A stretch of DNA of 6,327 nt from Methanothrix sp. (GTDB lineage Archaea; Halobacteriota; Methanosarcinia; Methanotrichales; Methanotrichaceae). The DNA is taken from the NCBI GenBank assembly GCA_028679775.1, contig JAJRAX010000144.1:1-6327 (forward strand), written 5' to 3'. Position numbers and translations under genes: made by a program. This document shows positions 1 through 6,327 of the stretch, in pieces; position 1 is the first letter of the stretch, and every line of letters begins with the position of its first letter. Under the pieces are notes generated by a model that was not told the DNA's origin, ran no database searches, and was given only the letters and a program-made list of their open reading frames with translations.

Positions 1-711
1 CGCGTCTTCGTGGTCGGCACCCTCACTGAGAAGGATGATATCGGAGGAGACACAGAATACTGGAGAGGCAGAGTTGTAGATCCCACAGGAAGCATCCTCA
101 TTTATGCCGGTCAATACCAGCCCGAGGCGGCCCAGCTTCTGGCTTCAATGGATGCACCCTCCTTCGTGGCAGTGGTCGGCAAGACCAACCTCTACCGGAC
201 AGATGACGGCAACATCATCATATCTCTGAGAGCCGAATCAATCCAAAAAGTGGACGAAGCAACCCGAAATCAGTGGATAATGGACACAGCCAGGCGAACC
301 CTGGAGAGGCTCGTAGAGCTAAAGAATGTGAAGCCAATTGCATTGTCCAGTGAATTTGCCACGGCAGACAACGTCCCTGCCGCTCCTACATCCACTACCA
401 CCACTCCAACACAGGACGCTGAGAGAGCTGTCCAGCATTATCACACAGACATCGATCACTTCCGGCAGATGATACTTCGCGCGCTCACCTCTTTAAAGTC
501 TGATCTATCCAAGAGAATCTCTGAGCCGGAGGTCAAGCCCACTGAGAAGAATCCTGCCCGGAGCGAAGACAAATCCGCCGCTGAGAGAGTAAGTGGTGAG
601 CCACCGGCCCCTCGAAAAAGCAAGCAAAAAAAGAGCGAGTCCCTATCGGCCTGGCCAGAAGCCGGGAGCGATGATGAGGTAGAAACCATCAACATCGGCA
701 AGAAGAGCTGA
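1..711 (+). CDS. RPA-associated protein (COG3390-like), 5'-truncated
   Basis: The frame is open from base 1 to the TGA at 709-711, giving 236 visible residues. The start lies outside the window, and the GTG at 10 is an internal valine. Visible residues 1-100 are the conserved part. The stretches VVGTLTEKDD, YWRGRVVDPTG, YAGQYQPEA and VAVVGK match, from memory, the archaeal RPA-associated family, an OB-fold-type protein usually encoded beside the single-strand DNA-binding protein RPA and thought to work with it in replication and repair. WRGRVVDPTG resembles an OB-fold beta-hairpin. From about residue 120 the protein becomes low complexity: a Thr/Pro run, a short helical stretch near 140-170 (AVQHYHTDIDHFRQ), then a Lys/Glu/Ser/Pro-rich tail that looks disordered. 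An rpa gene is expected just upstream, outside the window. The family call is fairly firm; the biochemical role is known only from family context. Confidence 0.85.
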   Translation, partial: RVFVVGTLTEKDDIGGDTEYWRGRVVDPTGSILIYAGQYQPEAAQLLASMDAPSFVAVVGKTNLYRTDDGNIIISLRAESIQKVDEATRNQWIMDTARRTLERLVELKNVKPIALSSEFATADNVPAAPTSTTTTPTQDAERAVQHYHTDIDHFRQMILRALTSLKSDLSKRISEPEVKPTEKNPARSEDKSAAERVSGEPPAPRKSKQKKSESLSAWPEAGSDDEVETINIGKKS

Positions 712-714
712 AAA

Positions 715-726
715 GTTATATATAAT
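715..726 (+). promoter_or_regulatory. Archaeal TATA box upstream of the RAM-domain gene
   Basis: The AT-rich string GTTATATATAAT lies 4 nt after the upstream stop codon and is preceded by the purine stretch AAAAG, which could serve as BRE. It matches the archaeal box A type (TTTATATA-like). A start site about 25 nt downstream would fall near 742-748, leaving a short leader of about 12-18 nt before the ATG at 760. This probably drives the RAM gene and the topoisomerase VI genes behind it. It is a pattern match only. Confidence 0.55.
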
Positions 727-746
727 ATGCAGAAGCGTTATAGAAT

Positions 747-752
747 GGGTGA
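747..752 (+). promoter_or_regulatory. Ribosome binding site that selects the ATG at 760
   Basis: GGGTGA lies 7 nt before the ATG at 760 and matches the GGTGATC-type anti-16S pairing of archaea. No such site precedes the in-frame ATGs at 727 or 745. This decides the start of the RAM-domain gene. Confidence 0.6.
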
Positions 753-759
753 ATCAAAA

Positions 760-990
760 ATGGTAATCGGAGTAACGATGGTAAAGGTGGTGCCGGGACA
801 GGAGAAGACCGTCTACAACGCCTTGCAGGAGATAGACGGGATCAAGGATGTCTACCATGTCTTCGGCGAATTCGACTTTGTGGTCATCATCGAGGTCGAA
901 GGCCTGAGCATGCTCAACAAACTGGTGGACGTCATCCGAGAGATCGATAACGTAACCGCCACCCAAACAGTAGTCGGGGCAGAACTGTAG
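760..990 (+). CDS. Stand-alone Lrp/AsnC RAM (ligand-binding) domain protein
   Basis: A 76-residue protein consisting of a single Lrp/AsnC-type effector domain (RAM, beta-alpha-beta-beta-alpha-beta). It has the family's opening [11 protein letters not shown], the first helix around residues 14-24, the central [17 protein letters not shown] (residues 30-46), where the G-E-F-D turn is the hallmark, a second helix at about 49-62, and the last strand [11 protein letters not shown]. There is no helix-turn-helix, so it is not a DNA-binding Lrp by itself. Stand-alone RAM proteins form dimers or higher rings that bind amino acids or other small effectors, and some modulate full-length Lrp proteins. 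The start at 760 is chosen because a ribosome binding site precedes it and family members begin MVIGVT; starts at 727 (87 aa) and 745 (82 aa) are in frame, but 727 falls where the promoter is predicted. It ends 16 nt before top6B, so it is probably co-transcribed. The ligand is unknown. Confidence 0.88.
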   Translation: MVIGVTMVKVVPGQEKTVYNALQEIDGIKDVYHVFGEFDFVVIIEVEGLSMLNKLVDVIREIDNVTATQTVVGAEL

Positions 991-1006
991 CCCCAATCCC
1001 CTTTTT
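976..1006 (+). terminator. Hairpin plus T5 at the RAM/top6B junction, possible attenuator
   Basis: GGGGC (976-980) and GCCCC (990-994) can form a 5-bp GC stem with a 9-nt loop. It overlaps the RAM gene's stop codon and is followed 7 nt later by TTTTT (1002-1006), directly against the top6B ATG. A second CCCC (998-1001) could pair with the same GGGG. The shape resembles a weak terminator or a translational control element. It may equally be chance, because the 5' arm lies in coding sequence. Confidence 0.3.
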
Positions 1007-2842
1007 ATGGAAATTGCCGAAGAGCTGGCCAAGCACCAAAAGGCCATATCAGTAGCTGAATTTTTTGAAAAGAACCGTCAGATCCTGGGATTCGACTCTG
1101 CTCCACGCGCTCTGATCACCTGCGTCAAAGAGGCGGTGGACAACTCTCTGGACGCCTGCGAGGACGCAGGAATACTGCCGGACATCTTTGTGCAGATAAA
1201 GAAGAGCGGCGATTACTATCAGGTTATCATCGAGGACAACGGCCCGGGCATTGTGCCTGAGGAGATACCCCGTGTCTTTGCCAAGCTGCTCTATGGATCT
1301 CGGTTTCACACTCTGCGACAGAGCCGCGGCCAACAGGGCATCGGCATATCCGCAGCGGTTCTCTACACTCAACTCACCAGCGGCAAGCCCACCCGCGTCA
1401 TCTCCAAGATCGCGCCCACAAGGCCTGCTCGCTACTGCGAGCTGCTCATCAACACAGCCAAGAACGAGCCGGAGATTCTCAAGTCGGAGGATGTGGACTG
1501 GGAGAGGCCCAGAGGCACGCGAATCGAACTTGAGATGGAGGGCTCATATGTTAGAAGCCGCCGCCAGTCGGTTTACGGCTCACTGAAGAGCACGGCCATC
1601 GTCAACCCCCATGCCCGCCTGACTTTAGTGGAGCCGGAAGGAAACATGGAGGTCTTCGAGAGGGCTACAGAGAGCCTGCCGAAGAAGGCCTACGCCATAT
1701 CCCCGCATCCAGCGGGAATTGAGCTGGGTGAGCTGATAAAGCTGCTCCGCTACACTGACAAGAAGAAGCTTCGCGTCTTTTTAAAGGAGACATTTTCATC
1801 TATCGGAGCCATATCTGCCCAGGAGCTATGCAGCCTGGCAGGTCTCGATCCTGATGTGCCACCTGTGGATCTGGACCATGAGGCTGCCAAGAAGCTTCAT
1901 GCTGCCTTCAAGCAGATCAAGGTCAAGTCTCCGCCGGTCGACTGCCTCTCACCTATCGGCGAGGAGCTGATCAAGGCCGGCCTCGAAAAGGAGTTTCGCC
2001 TGGACTTCATAGCAACCACGGTTCGACCTGTATCTGTCTACTCAGGCAATCCTTTCTTAGTCGAGGTGGGACTGGGATTTGGAGGAGAGCTGGAGAGGGA
2101 GAGCAGAATCGAGCTCTTGCGCTTTGCCAATCGAGTCCCCCTCGTCTATCAGCAGGGAGCCTGCGCCATGACTCATGCTGTGGAGAGCGTCTCCTGGAAG
2201 AACTACTCATTGAGCCAGCCTACAGGAAGCGGTGTTCCTGTTGGCCCGGCAGTGCTGCTGATTCATGTCGCGTCTACAAATATCCCCTTCACCTCTGAGA
2301 GCAAAGATGCTGTTGCCGATGTTCCTGAGATTCTGGTCGAGATCGATTTGGGCCTCAAGGAGGTGGCCAGAAAGCTGCGTCGTTACTTGAGCCGCCAGAG
2401 CATTCTCTCTGAGAGACGAGAAAAGGAGGAGATCATCAGAAAGATACTGCCCAGAATCGCCAAGAAGCTCTCAGAAGTTCTAGGAAAGGGGGAGCCGGAT
2501 ATCGGGCCGGTTGTGGCCAAGATCATGGGCAACCTTCTCGTCTATCGGAAGGTGGAGAAGAGCAACGGGCACCTGTTCGTCAAGATCCTTGTGGAGAACC
2601 ACAGCGATCTCTTGCGCTCTTTCAAGCTGCATGAGGTGCTGGCAGTTCAGGCCGATAGAGTTACCCCGGAAGCCAGGGTCATCTCTATGGCAGACGGCTA
2701 CGATTATCATTGGAAGCTCTCCATTGCGCCAGGCAAGAGTGCAGCACTCAGCTATAGCATCGCCTCCGACGGCGTCACACTTACAGAGCCGGTGATAGAG
2801 GGACTGGATGCAGAAATAGTCACAGGGGCCAGGGTGATCTAG
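1007..2842 (+). CDS. top6B: DNA topoisomerase VI subunit B (ATPase subunit)
   Basis: This is the ATP-binding subunit of the A2B2 type IIB topoisomerase, which passes one duplex through another to relax supercoils and decatenate chromosomes. The 611 residues match Methanosarcina-type Top6B in length. The GHKL ATPase domain (about 1-225) shows the N box with E42 and N46, the G1 box D77-N-G-P-G81 and the G2 loop G108-Q-Q-G111-I-G113. An H2TH region follows (about 235-310), then the transducer with W397-K-N-Y400 and the likely switch lysine K433 in [14 protein letters not shown] long helix (about 445-492) leads to the Ig-like C-terminal domain (about 508-611) seen in the Methanosarcina mazei enzyme. 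The start is forced: the frame has a stop at 971-973 and no other start codon before 1007, and the N-terminus fits the family. No ribosome binding site is visible. The basic KGRR loop expected before RQSVYGSL reads R183-S-R-R186 here. Confidence 0.97.
   Translation: MEIAEELAKHQKAISVAEFFEKNRQILGFDSAPRALITCVKEAVDNSLDACEDAGILPDIFVQIKKSGDYYQVIIEDNGPGIVPEEIPRVFAKLLYGSRFHTLRQSRGQQGIGISAAVLYTQLTSGKPTRVISKIAPTRPARYCELLINTAKNEPEILKSEDVDWERPRGTRIELEMEGSYVRSRRQSVYGSLKSTAIVNPHARLTLVEPEGNMEVFERATESLPKKAYAISPHPAGIELGELIKLLRYTDKKKLRVFLKETFSSIGAISAQELCSLAGLDPDVPPVDLDHEAAKKLHAAFKQIKVKSPPVDCLSPIGEELIKAGLEKEFRLDFIATTVRPVSVYSGNPFLVEVGLGFGGELERESRIELLRFANRVPLVYQQGACAMTHAVESVSWKNYSLSQPTGSGVPVGPAVLLIHVASTNIPFTSESKDAVADVPEILVEIDLGLKEVARKLRRYLSRQSILSERREKEEIIRKILPRIAKKLSEVLGKGEPDIGPVVAKIMGNLLVYRKVEKSNGHLFVKILVENHSDLLRSFKLHEVLAVQADRVTPEARVISMADGYDYHWKLSIAPGKSAALSYSIASDGVTLTEPVIEGLDAEIVTGARVI
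2833..2839 (+). promoter_or_regulatory. Strong ribosome binding site for top6A
   Basis: GGTGATC, a full-length match to the archaeal anti-Shine-Dalgarno complement, sits 6 nt before the top6A ATG. It lies inside the last codons of top6B, so top6A translation is built into the top6B reading frame. Confidence 0.8.
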
Positions 2843-2845
2843 CCA

Positions 2846-3982
2846 ATGGAAAAATCTGCTGAGAAGAAAGAATTCGAGCTAGCGAGATCGATAGAAAAAG
2901 AAGAAAAATCAAAGAGGGCTGAAGAGAGGCTTCTGGGCTTGGCCGATTCCCTTTACAATCAGTTTTTGCTGGGAATTGTGCCTCACATCTCATTGCCATC
3001 CCGAACCAAAGCAAATATCGAGTACTCCAGCAAAGAGGATGTATGGGTTTATGGTGACCAGGAGACAACTCGCTCAGTCAATACCGTGCGGGGGGCCAAG
3101 ACGCTTCTCAAGACAGTTCACCTGGCCGAGCTGCTGATCAAGGAGCACCTCAAAAATAACCGCGGCTCGACATTAAGAGAGATCTACTACATCTCCGAGA
3201 ACTGGGATATCGCCAAGTTCCATGAGCAGGCGGAGAGCGACAGGCTCATCGAGGACCTTGAGATCGTGACAACAATGCATCGAGAGGACTTTCATGTTCG
3301 TCCAGAGGAAGATGGAGCTGCAGTCTTCGGCCCTCTACGCCTCAAGGAGCAGACCCGCCGCGGCGAAAAGGAGATGCATTGCCAGGAAGATGTGGGTGAG
3401 GCCGGCTACCAGATCCCATTCAACGTGGACAACATCGAATTCCTGAGCCACGATGCAAAGATGGTCATGGCCATAGAGACCGGCGGAATGTACGCCCGGC
3501 TGATTGAAAACGGCTTTGATGAGGAGTACAATGCAATCCTCGTTCACATCAAGGGACAACCGGCCCGCTCCACACGCCGAATCATCAAGAGGCTCAATTC
3601 AGAGCTGAAGCTTCCTGTTGTGGTCTTTACTGATGGCGATCCCTGGTCCTACCGGATCTTCGCCAGCATTGCCTACGGCGCCATCAAGAGCGCTCATCTC
3701 TCCGAGCATCTGGTGACGCCGTCAGCCCGCTTCCTGGGTGTCCAGCCGAGCGACATCGTAGACTACAATCTATCAACGGACAAGCTGACGGATAAGGATC
3801 TTCAGGCTCTGAGAAGCGAGCTGACCGACCCACGGTTCAACACGCCCTACTGGGAGAAGCAGATCAAGCTGCAGCTCGACCTCAAGAAGAAAGCAGAACA
3901 GCAGGCCTTTGCCGGAAAGGGCCTGGACTATGTGACAAAGACCTATTTGCCTGAGAGGCTTTCTGAGATGGGGATAATTTAG
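2846..3982 (+). CDS. top6A: DNA topoisomerase VI subunit A (Spo11-like, DNA-cleaving)
   Basis: This is the DNA-cutting subunit of topoisomerase VI, homologous to Spo11. It cleaves both strands through a tyrosine that becomes covalently linked to DNA 5' ends. The 378 residues are close to the usual family length (about 360-390). The N-terminal 30 residues are charged and probably helical. The 5Y-CAP winged-helix domain (about 70-150) holds the motif TLREIYY, in which Y115, the second Tyr, is the expected nucleophile by analogy with Spo11. The Toprim domain (about 200-340) carries the metal ligands E211 (AIETGGMY) and D263/D265 ([12 protein letters not shown]). The C-terminus ends [12 protein letters not shown], as in relatives. 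It starts 3 nt after top6B with a strong ribosome binding site, as expected for subunits made in equal amounts. No key residue is missing, so the enzyme looks functional. Confidence 0.97.
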   Translation: MEKSAEKKEFELARSIEKEEKSKRAEERLLGLADSLYNQFLLGIVPHISLPSRTKANIEYSSKEDVWVYGDQETTRSVNTVRGAKTLLKTVHLAELLIKEHLKNNRGSTLREIYYISENWDIAKFHEQAESDRLIEDLEIVTTMHREDFHVRPEEDGAAVFGPLRLKEQTRRGEKEMHCQEDVGEAGYQIPFNVDNIEFLSHDAKMVMAIETGGMYARLIENGFDEEYNAILVHIKGQPARSTRRIIKRLNSELKLPVVVFTDGDPWSYRIFASIAYGAIKSAHLSEHLVTPSARFLGVQPSDIVDYNLSTDKLTDKDLQALRSELTDPRFNTPYWEKQIKLQLDLKKKAEQQAFAGKGLDYVTKTYLPERLSEMGII

Positions 3983-4783
3983 TTGACAATTGATTTCCAT
4001 ACTCATATCTACCCGGAGGCAGTGGCCGCCAAGATCCTGCCTGCTGCTAAGAGAAAGCTGAAGGTGGCGGTGCCGGGAACGGGCGCGCCAGGCGATCTGT
4101 GCAGCATGATGAAGGCCGCAAGCGTAGCCGGATCGGTTCTCCTGCCACTGGCCAAGGGCCAGGAAGACGTCACTCGCCTCAACGACTGGGTTATATCTGT
4201 GGCAAAAGCGAACTGCGAGCTGACTGCTTTTGGTGCAGTTCATCCTTTTATGCCTGACCTGGAGGCGGAGCTGGATCGGCTCGCGTCAGCCGGGGTTCTG
4301 GGCGTCAAGATGATGCCACTGCTCCAGCAGGTTTATCCCGACGACACTCGCTGTGAGAGGCTTTACGAGGCGCTGATAAAGAGAAAGATGATTCTGGTGG
4401 CCCATGCAGGACGGGACCCTCTGGATCGTCCAGAGGTCTTCGGCACTCCTGAGAGATTTGCGGCAGCCATTTCTTCATTTCCGGAACTTAAAATTGTTTT
4501 AGCGCACCTAGGGGGGCTGCGCATGTGGGATGAGGTCCGGCGTCACCTTCTGCCGGCTGGCGGAAACGTCTATTTCGATACGGCTTATGTCTCCTTTTAC
4601 ATGGATCGCCAGGACATGGCCGAGCTGATCAGAGACATCGGCCCGGAAAGGGTCATGTTCGGCAGCGACTATCCCTGGGAAGAACCGGGAAGAGCTGCAG
4701 AGATCGTCCAAGGCTTGGTGCTCGACGAAGCCGAAAAAGAAGCTGTTCTCCACAAGAATGCGGAAATGTTGCTTGGCCTGTAG
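3983..4783 (+). CDS. Metal-dependent amidohydrolase (amidohydrolase-2/COG2159-like)
   Basis: A 266-residue TIM-barrel hydrolase of the amidohydrolase superfamily. The expected metal and catalytic residues are in order: H6-T-H8 in DFHTHIYPE on strand 1, K109 in GVKMMPLLQ, H141 in VAHAGRDP, H175 in VLAHLGG, and D229 in MFGSDYPWE near the end. The order and the FGSDYPW ending are typical of the amidohydrolase-2 group, whose members hydrolyse or decarboxylate varied small molecules. Substrate cannot be read from the sequence. It starts with TTG (3983) on the base after the top6A stop; the next residues TIDFHTHIYP are the family's normal N-terminus, so this start is well supported although the upstream GGGGAT is a weak ribosome binding site. 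It is probably translated from the topoisomerase transcript. No signal peptide or membrane segment is seen. A run of T follows the stop. Confidence 0.87.
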   Translation: MTIDFHTHIYPEAVAAKILPAAKRKLKVAVPGTGAPGDLCSMMKAASVAGSVLLPLAKGQEDVTRLNDWVISVAKANCELTAFGAVHPFMPDLEAELDRLASAGVLGVKMMPLLQQVYPDDTRCERLYEALIKRKMILVAHAGRDPLDRPEVFGTPERFAAAISSFPELKIVLAHLGGLRMWDEVRRHLLPAGGNVYFDTAYVSFYMDRQDMAELIRDIGPERVMFGSDYPWEEPGRAAEIVQGLVLDEAEKEAVLHKNAEMLLGL

Positions 4784-4789
4784 ATCTGA

Positions 4790-4796
4790 TTTTTTT
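4790..4796 (+). terminator. T7 run, probable archaeal terminator of the topoisomerase operon
   Basis: Seven consecutive T begin 7 nt after the amidohydrolase stop codon. Archaeal RNA polymerase terminates at such T-runs without needing a hairpin, and none is evident here. The position between two same-strand genes supports an operon end. Confidence 0.5.
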
Positions 4797-4820
4797 GACA
4801 TGATTGTGTGGACCTGATCC

Positions 4821-4834
4821 AAAAGCTTTTACTT
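4821..4834 (+). promoter_or_regulatory. Possible weak TATA/BRE promoter for the Trm112-like gene
   Basis: AAAAG followed by CTTTTACTT resembles a BRE plus a degenerate box A. Its centre is about 29 nt before the ATG at 4858, which would place the start site at or just before the start codon. No ribosome binding site precedes that ATG (the upstream bases are ACCCAGATCC), which fits a leaderless mRNA. The match to box A is imperfect. Confidence 0.35.
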
Positions 4835-4857
4835 CTTGAGAATAGATACCCAGATCC

Positions 4858-5040
4858 ATGAAACGAGATCTGCTTGACATTCTAGCCTGTCCGCTATGCA
4901 AAGGCGATCTAACTTTAGAGGTCTTCGAGGAGAACGAGAAGGAGATAGTAACCGGCAAGCTCTCTTGCAAGGCCTGCAATGAATGCTATCCGATCGAAGA
5001 CGGCATACCCAACATGCTGCCACCTGACCTGAGAAATTGA
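4858..5040 (+). CDS. Trm112-like zinc protein (methyltransferase activator)
   Basis: A 60-residue protein of the Trm112/UPF0434 family. It opens with KRDLLDILACPLCKGDL, where C11-P-L-C14 is the first half of a zinc site. The second half is C37-K-A-C40, with C43 nearby, and the family's closing YPIEDGIPNMLP (44-55) follows. Trm112 proteins are obligate activating partners of several SAM-dependent methyltransferases that modify tRNA, rRNA and release factors. In archaea one Trm112 serves many enzymes. The family length is about 55-70 residues, so this is complete. The segment between the Cys pairs is acidic (VFEENEKEI), where larger eukaryotic Trm112 proteins have an insertion. No methyltransferase gene is adjacent in the window, so the partner is encoded elsewhere. 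C43 adds a third cysteine spaced three residues on; which cysteines bind zinc cannot be settled from sequence. Confidence 0.88.
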   Translation: MKRDLLDILACPLCKGDLTLEVFEENEKEIVTGKLSCKACNECYPIEDGIPNMLPPDLRN

Positions 5041-5061
5041 CCCTTTTTGGTCGCGCCACAA

Positions 5062-5077
5062 GCAAAATATTTATACA
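5062..5077 (+). promoter_or_regulatory. BRE/TATA promoter of the acidic membrane-protein gene
   Basis: GCAAAATA (5062-5069, BRE-like) runs straight into TTTATACA (5070-5077, box A). This is the best promoter match in the window. A start site about 25 nt downstream falls near 5097-5100. It lies in the 71-nt gap behind the Trm112-like gene. Confidence 0.65.
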
Positions 5078-5100
5078 ATATTATGAGATATATGATGTGG

Positions 5101-5105
5101 GGGAG
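5101..5105 (+). promoter_or_regulatory. Ribosome binding site for the 5112 gene
   Basis: GGGAG within a GGGGGAGAAGG purine run lies 6 nt before the ATG at 5112. An in-frame GTG at 5097 would fall at the predicted transcription start and has no such site, so the ATG is preferred. Confidence 0.5.
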
Positions 5106-5111
5106 AAGGCA

Positions 5112-6327
5112 ATGGATCATGAGGTTCACATCAACAACGGGGACATGCAAGCCAGACCTCTAGTCCTCCGTCTCCTTCCCGGCGAGGAGACCATATTCAA
5201 CCTCAAGGTAATAAATCACGGTGAGCCGTCCAATATATCTCTGCAGGCCAGCAGTCCGGTCTTCAAGGCAGTACGTTTGAGAAAGCCTGATCACTATGTG
5301 GTCATGGAGGAGGTCATACCTATCATGGCCAGGATGCCGGCTAACAGCAAGCGCCTCGACGGCGAGATTCTTCTTACTGGAGGCGGAAGGGAAAGCCGGG
5401 TGCCAATTACGCTTTTGCGCGATTCAGAAGATCCTGGCGACGATTTAGAGGACCCAGGTCTACAGAGGGACGAGGAATGTAGAGACGATTCCGTGGGGGA
5501 GGATCTGGTGAGAGAAGACTCAGACGATGATGGATATGATGAGGAGGATGCAATCGATGTCAATGATGAAGACATCGATGATGAAGACTCCGAGTCACCG
5601 GGCAGGCGTCGCCGATCCGAGGGCGATGAAGAGGATGAAGAGAAGGAGCCCAGGCGCATAGCATTCTCGCGGGATCGTGATCTGCAAAGCTACAGAGCTG
5701 CTCGGATGAAGAGGGCAGAGAGAGCTGCAGTGGGACATGATTCCGGAAGGCCCTCAGGTTCCGGTCGAGCTGCAGATCGTTTCGATAAGGATTGTGACGA
5801 GGATGGCGATGATGATAATGATAATCGCATTATCCACCGGTACAGCACTCGAATCGACGATCGTTTTGTAGACCGAGATAGTGCACAGGAAGAAGAAAAG
5901 CAGGAGGAGGGGCCCAGTTTGCTGCCAAGGCAGGTGAGGCCGATCTCTCCTGAGGTGCCGGGCGAGCAAGACGAACGGCCAAATCCAAATAGCGGATATG
6001 AGGAAGGCTATCAGGACTACCGGCAGGAAGCTGACAGAGAGAGCCGGGAGATCATCCATCAGGCCGAGAAGGAGGCAGTCTCTGAAGAGCCGGTAGCGAG
6101 GACGTATGGAGCTGGAGAGGAGTACTATGAGCAAGAGGATGAGTCTTCTTCTCCGTCCTCTGCATTTATGGATAAGCTGGACGGCTTTTCCGGACCGGCT
6201 TCAATAAAGACAATTCCTGCTGCCATATTCCTGGCTTTAGTTGCCGTTTTGGTTTTGACGTTTATAGTCGAGAGCATTCCTGAGTTTGCCGGGGCTCTGG
6301 GGTCGTCCATACTGATCGTTACCCTTA
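5112..6327 (+). CDS. Charged Asp/Glu/Arg-rich protein with N-terminal beta domain and C-terminal membrane hairpin, 3'-truncated
   Basis: The frame is open from ATG 5112 to the right edge (405 codons, no stop). Residues 1-103 look like a compact beta-sandwich: EVHINNGDM at the start, FNLKVINHGEPSNISLQAS (29-47), and a closing strand RVPITLLRD. The VINHGEP stretch resembles, from memory, the N-terminal domain of an uncharacterised archaeal membrane family (DUF7524-like); this is tentative. Residues about 104-350 are low complexity and extremely charged: acidic runs at 104-160 and 170-179, an RRRR cluster at 165-168, an Asp-rich stretch at 225-237 (DKDCDEDGDDDND), and a probable helix at 300-325. 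From about 366, IKTIPAAIFLALVAVLVL begins a membrane segment (368-386). ESIPEFAG forms a turn and a second hydrophobic stretch starts at 395, running out of the window. There is no N-terminal signal peptide, so the beta domain is probably cytoplasmic, held by the C-terminal anchor. Function unknown. Confidence 0.85.
   Translation, partial: MDHEVHINNGDMQARPLVLRLLPGEETIFNLKVINHGEPSNISLQASSPVFKAVRLRKPDHYVVMEEVIPIMARMPANSKRLDGEILLTGGGRESRVPITLLRDSEDPGDDLEDPGLQRDEECRDDSVGEDLVREDSDDDGYDEEDAIDVNDEDIDDEDSESPGRRRRSEGDEEDEEKEPRRIAFSRDRDLQSYRAARMKRAERAAVGHDSGRPSGSGRAADRFDKDCDEDGDDDNDNRIIHRYSTRIDDRFVDRDSAQEEEKQEEGPSLLPRQVRPISPEVPGEQDERPNPNSGYEEGYQDYRQEADRESREIIHQAEKEAVSEEPVARTYGAGEEYYEQEDESSSPSSAFMDKLDGFSGPASIKTIPAAIFLALVAVLVLTFIVESIPEFAGALGSSILIVTL
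5563..5588 (+). repeat. Short direct repeat in the acidic linker
   Basis: ATGATGAAGAC occurs at 5563-5573 and again at 5578-5588, a 15-nt period that encodes the repeated N/D-D-E-D pattern (NDEDIDDEDSE, residues 151-161). It keeps the frame. It probably reflects local duplication in GA-rich sequence and has no evident function at the DNA level. Confidence 0.6.

Noticed and set aside
727..759. Upstream in-frame ATG (727), which would add 11 residues to the RAM protein
   Set aside because: It has no ribosome binding site and sits directly behind the TATA box, before the expected transcript start; the family begins at MVIGVT.
1049..1372. 107-aa minus-strand open frame inside top6B
   Set aside because: It lies over the conserved GHKL ATPase motifs of top6B and has no family resemblance of its own.
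3773..4243. 156-aa minus-strand open frame across the top6A/amidohydrolase junction
   Set aside because: It overlaps two well-supported genes on the plus strand and has no recognisable domain.
5041..5054. GACC/GGTC mini-hairpin with T5 after the Trm112-like gene as a terminator
   Set aside because: The stem is only 4 bp with the T-run in the loop rather than after it. A T5 stop is possible but too weak to list.
5294..5659. Ser-rich 121-aa open frame on the minus strand
   Set aside because: Antisense shadow of the same acidic linker (GAA/GAG/GAT read as Ser/Leu codons); low complexity and no start signals.
5754..6134. Hydrophobic 126-aa open frame on the minus strand that looks like a membrane protein
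   Set aside because: It is the antisense of the Asp/Glu-rich linker; GAT/GAG codons read backwards give Ile/Leu-rich peptide. The plus frame has a promoter, a ribosome binding site and a continuous reading to the window edge.

Overview
The window comes from an archaeon. The evidence is a type IIB topoisomerase VI gene pair, a euryarchaeal RPA-associated protein, a one-domain Lrp-type RAM protein, an archaeal Trm112 zinc protein, AT-rich BRE/TATA promoter boxes and GGTGATC-type ribosome binding sites. The Top6B protein carries the C-terminal Ig-like extension known from Methanosarcina-type enzymes. With the roughly balanced base composition, this points to a methanogen of the Methanosarcinales/Methanotrichales group, possibly Methanothrix-like. 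The genus is an inference.

Layout, all on the + strand: (1) 1-711, the 3' part of an RPA-associated protein gene, cut by the left edge. (2) 712-759, a promoter and ribosome binding site, followed by a 76-residue RAM-domain protein (760-990). (3) top6B (1007-2842) and top6A (2846-3982), encoding the two subunits of DNA topoisomerase VI, 3 nt apart. (4) A metal-dependent amidohydrolase (3983-4783) starting with TTG directly after the top6A stop codon. (5) 4784-4857, a T-run and a possible promoter, then the small Trm112-like gene (4858-5040). (6) 5041-5111, a clear BRE/TATA promoter, then a long gene open to the right edge (5112-6327). It encodes an N-terminal beta-rich domain, a long highly charged Asp/Glu/Arg-rich linker and a C-terminal pair of membrane segments.

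The RAM gene, top6B, top6A and the amidohydrolase are spaced so tightly (16, 3 and 0 nt) that they probably form one transcript from the promoter near 716. The left half is a DNA-replication/topology neighbourhood: single-strand-binding protein partner, then decatenating topoisomerase. The Trm112 gene (methyltransferase activator) and the membrane-anchored acidic protein appear to have their own promoters. Nearly all of the window is coding and no gap reaches 300 bases. I see no tRNA, rRNA, CRISPR array, insertion sequence or prophage signature. The least explained item is the charged membrane protein at the right end. Smaller points of interest are a hairpin plus T-run just ahead of top6B, which has no visible ribosome binding site, and a changed basic DNA-contact loop in Top6B.
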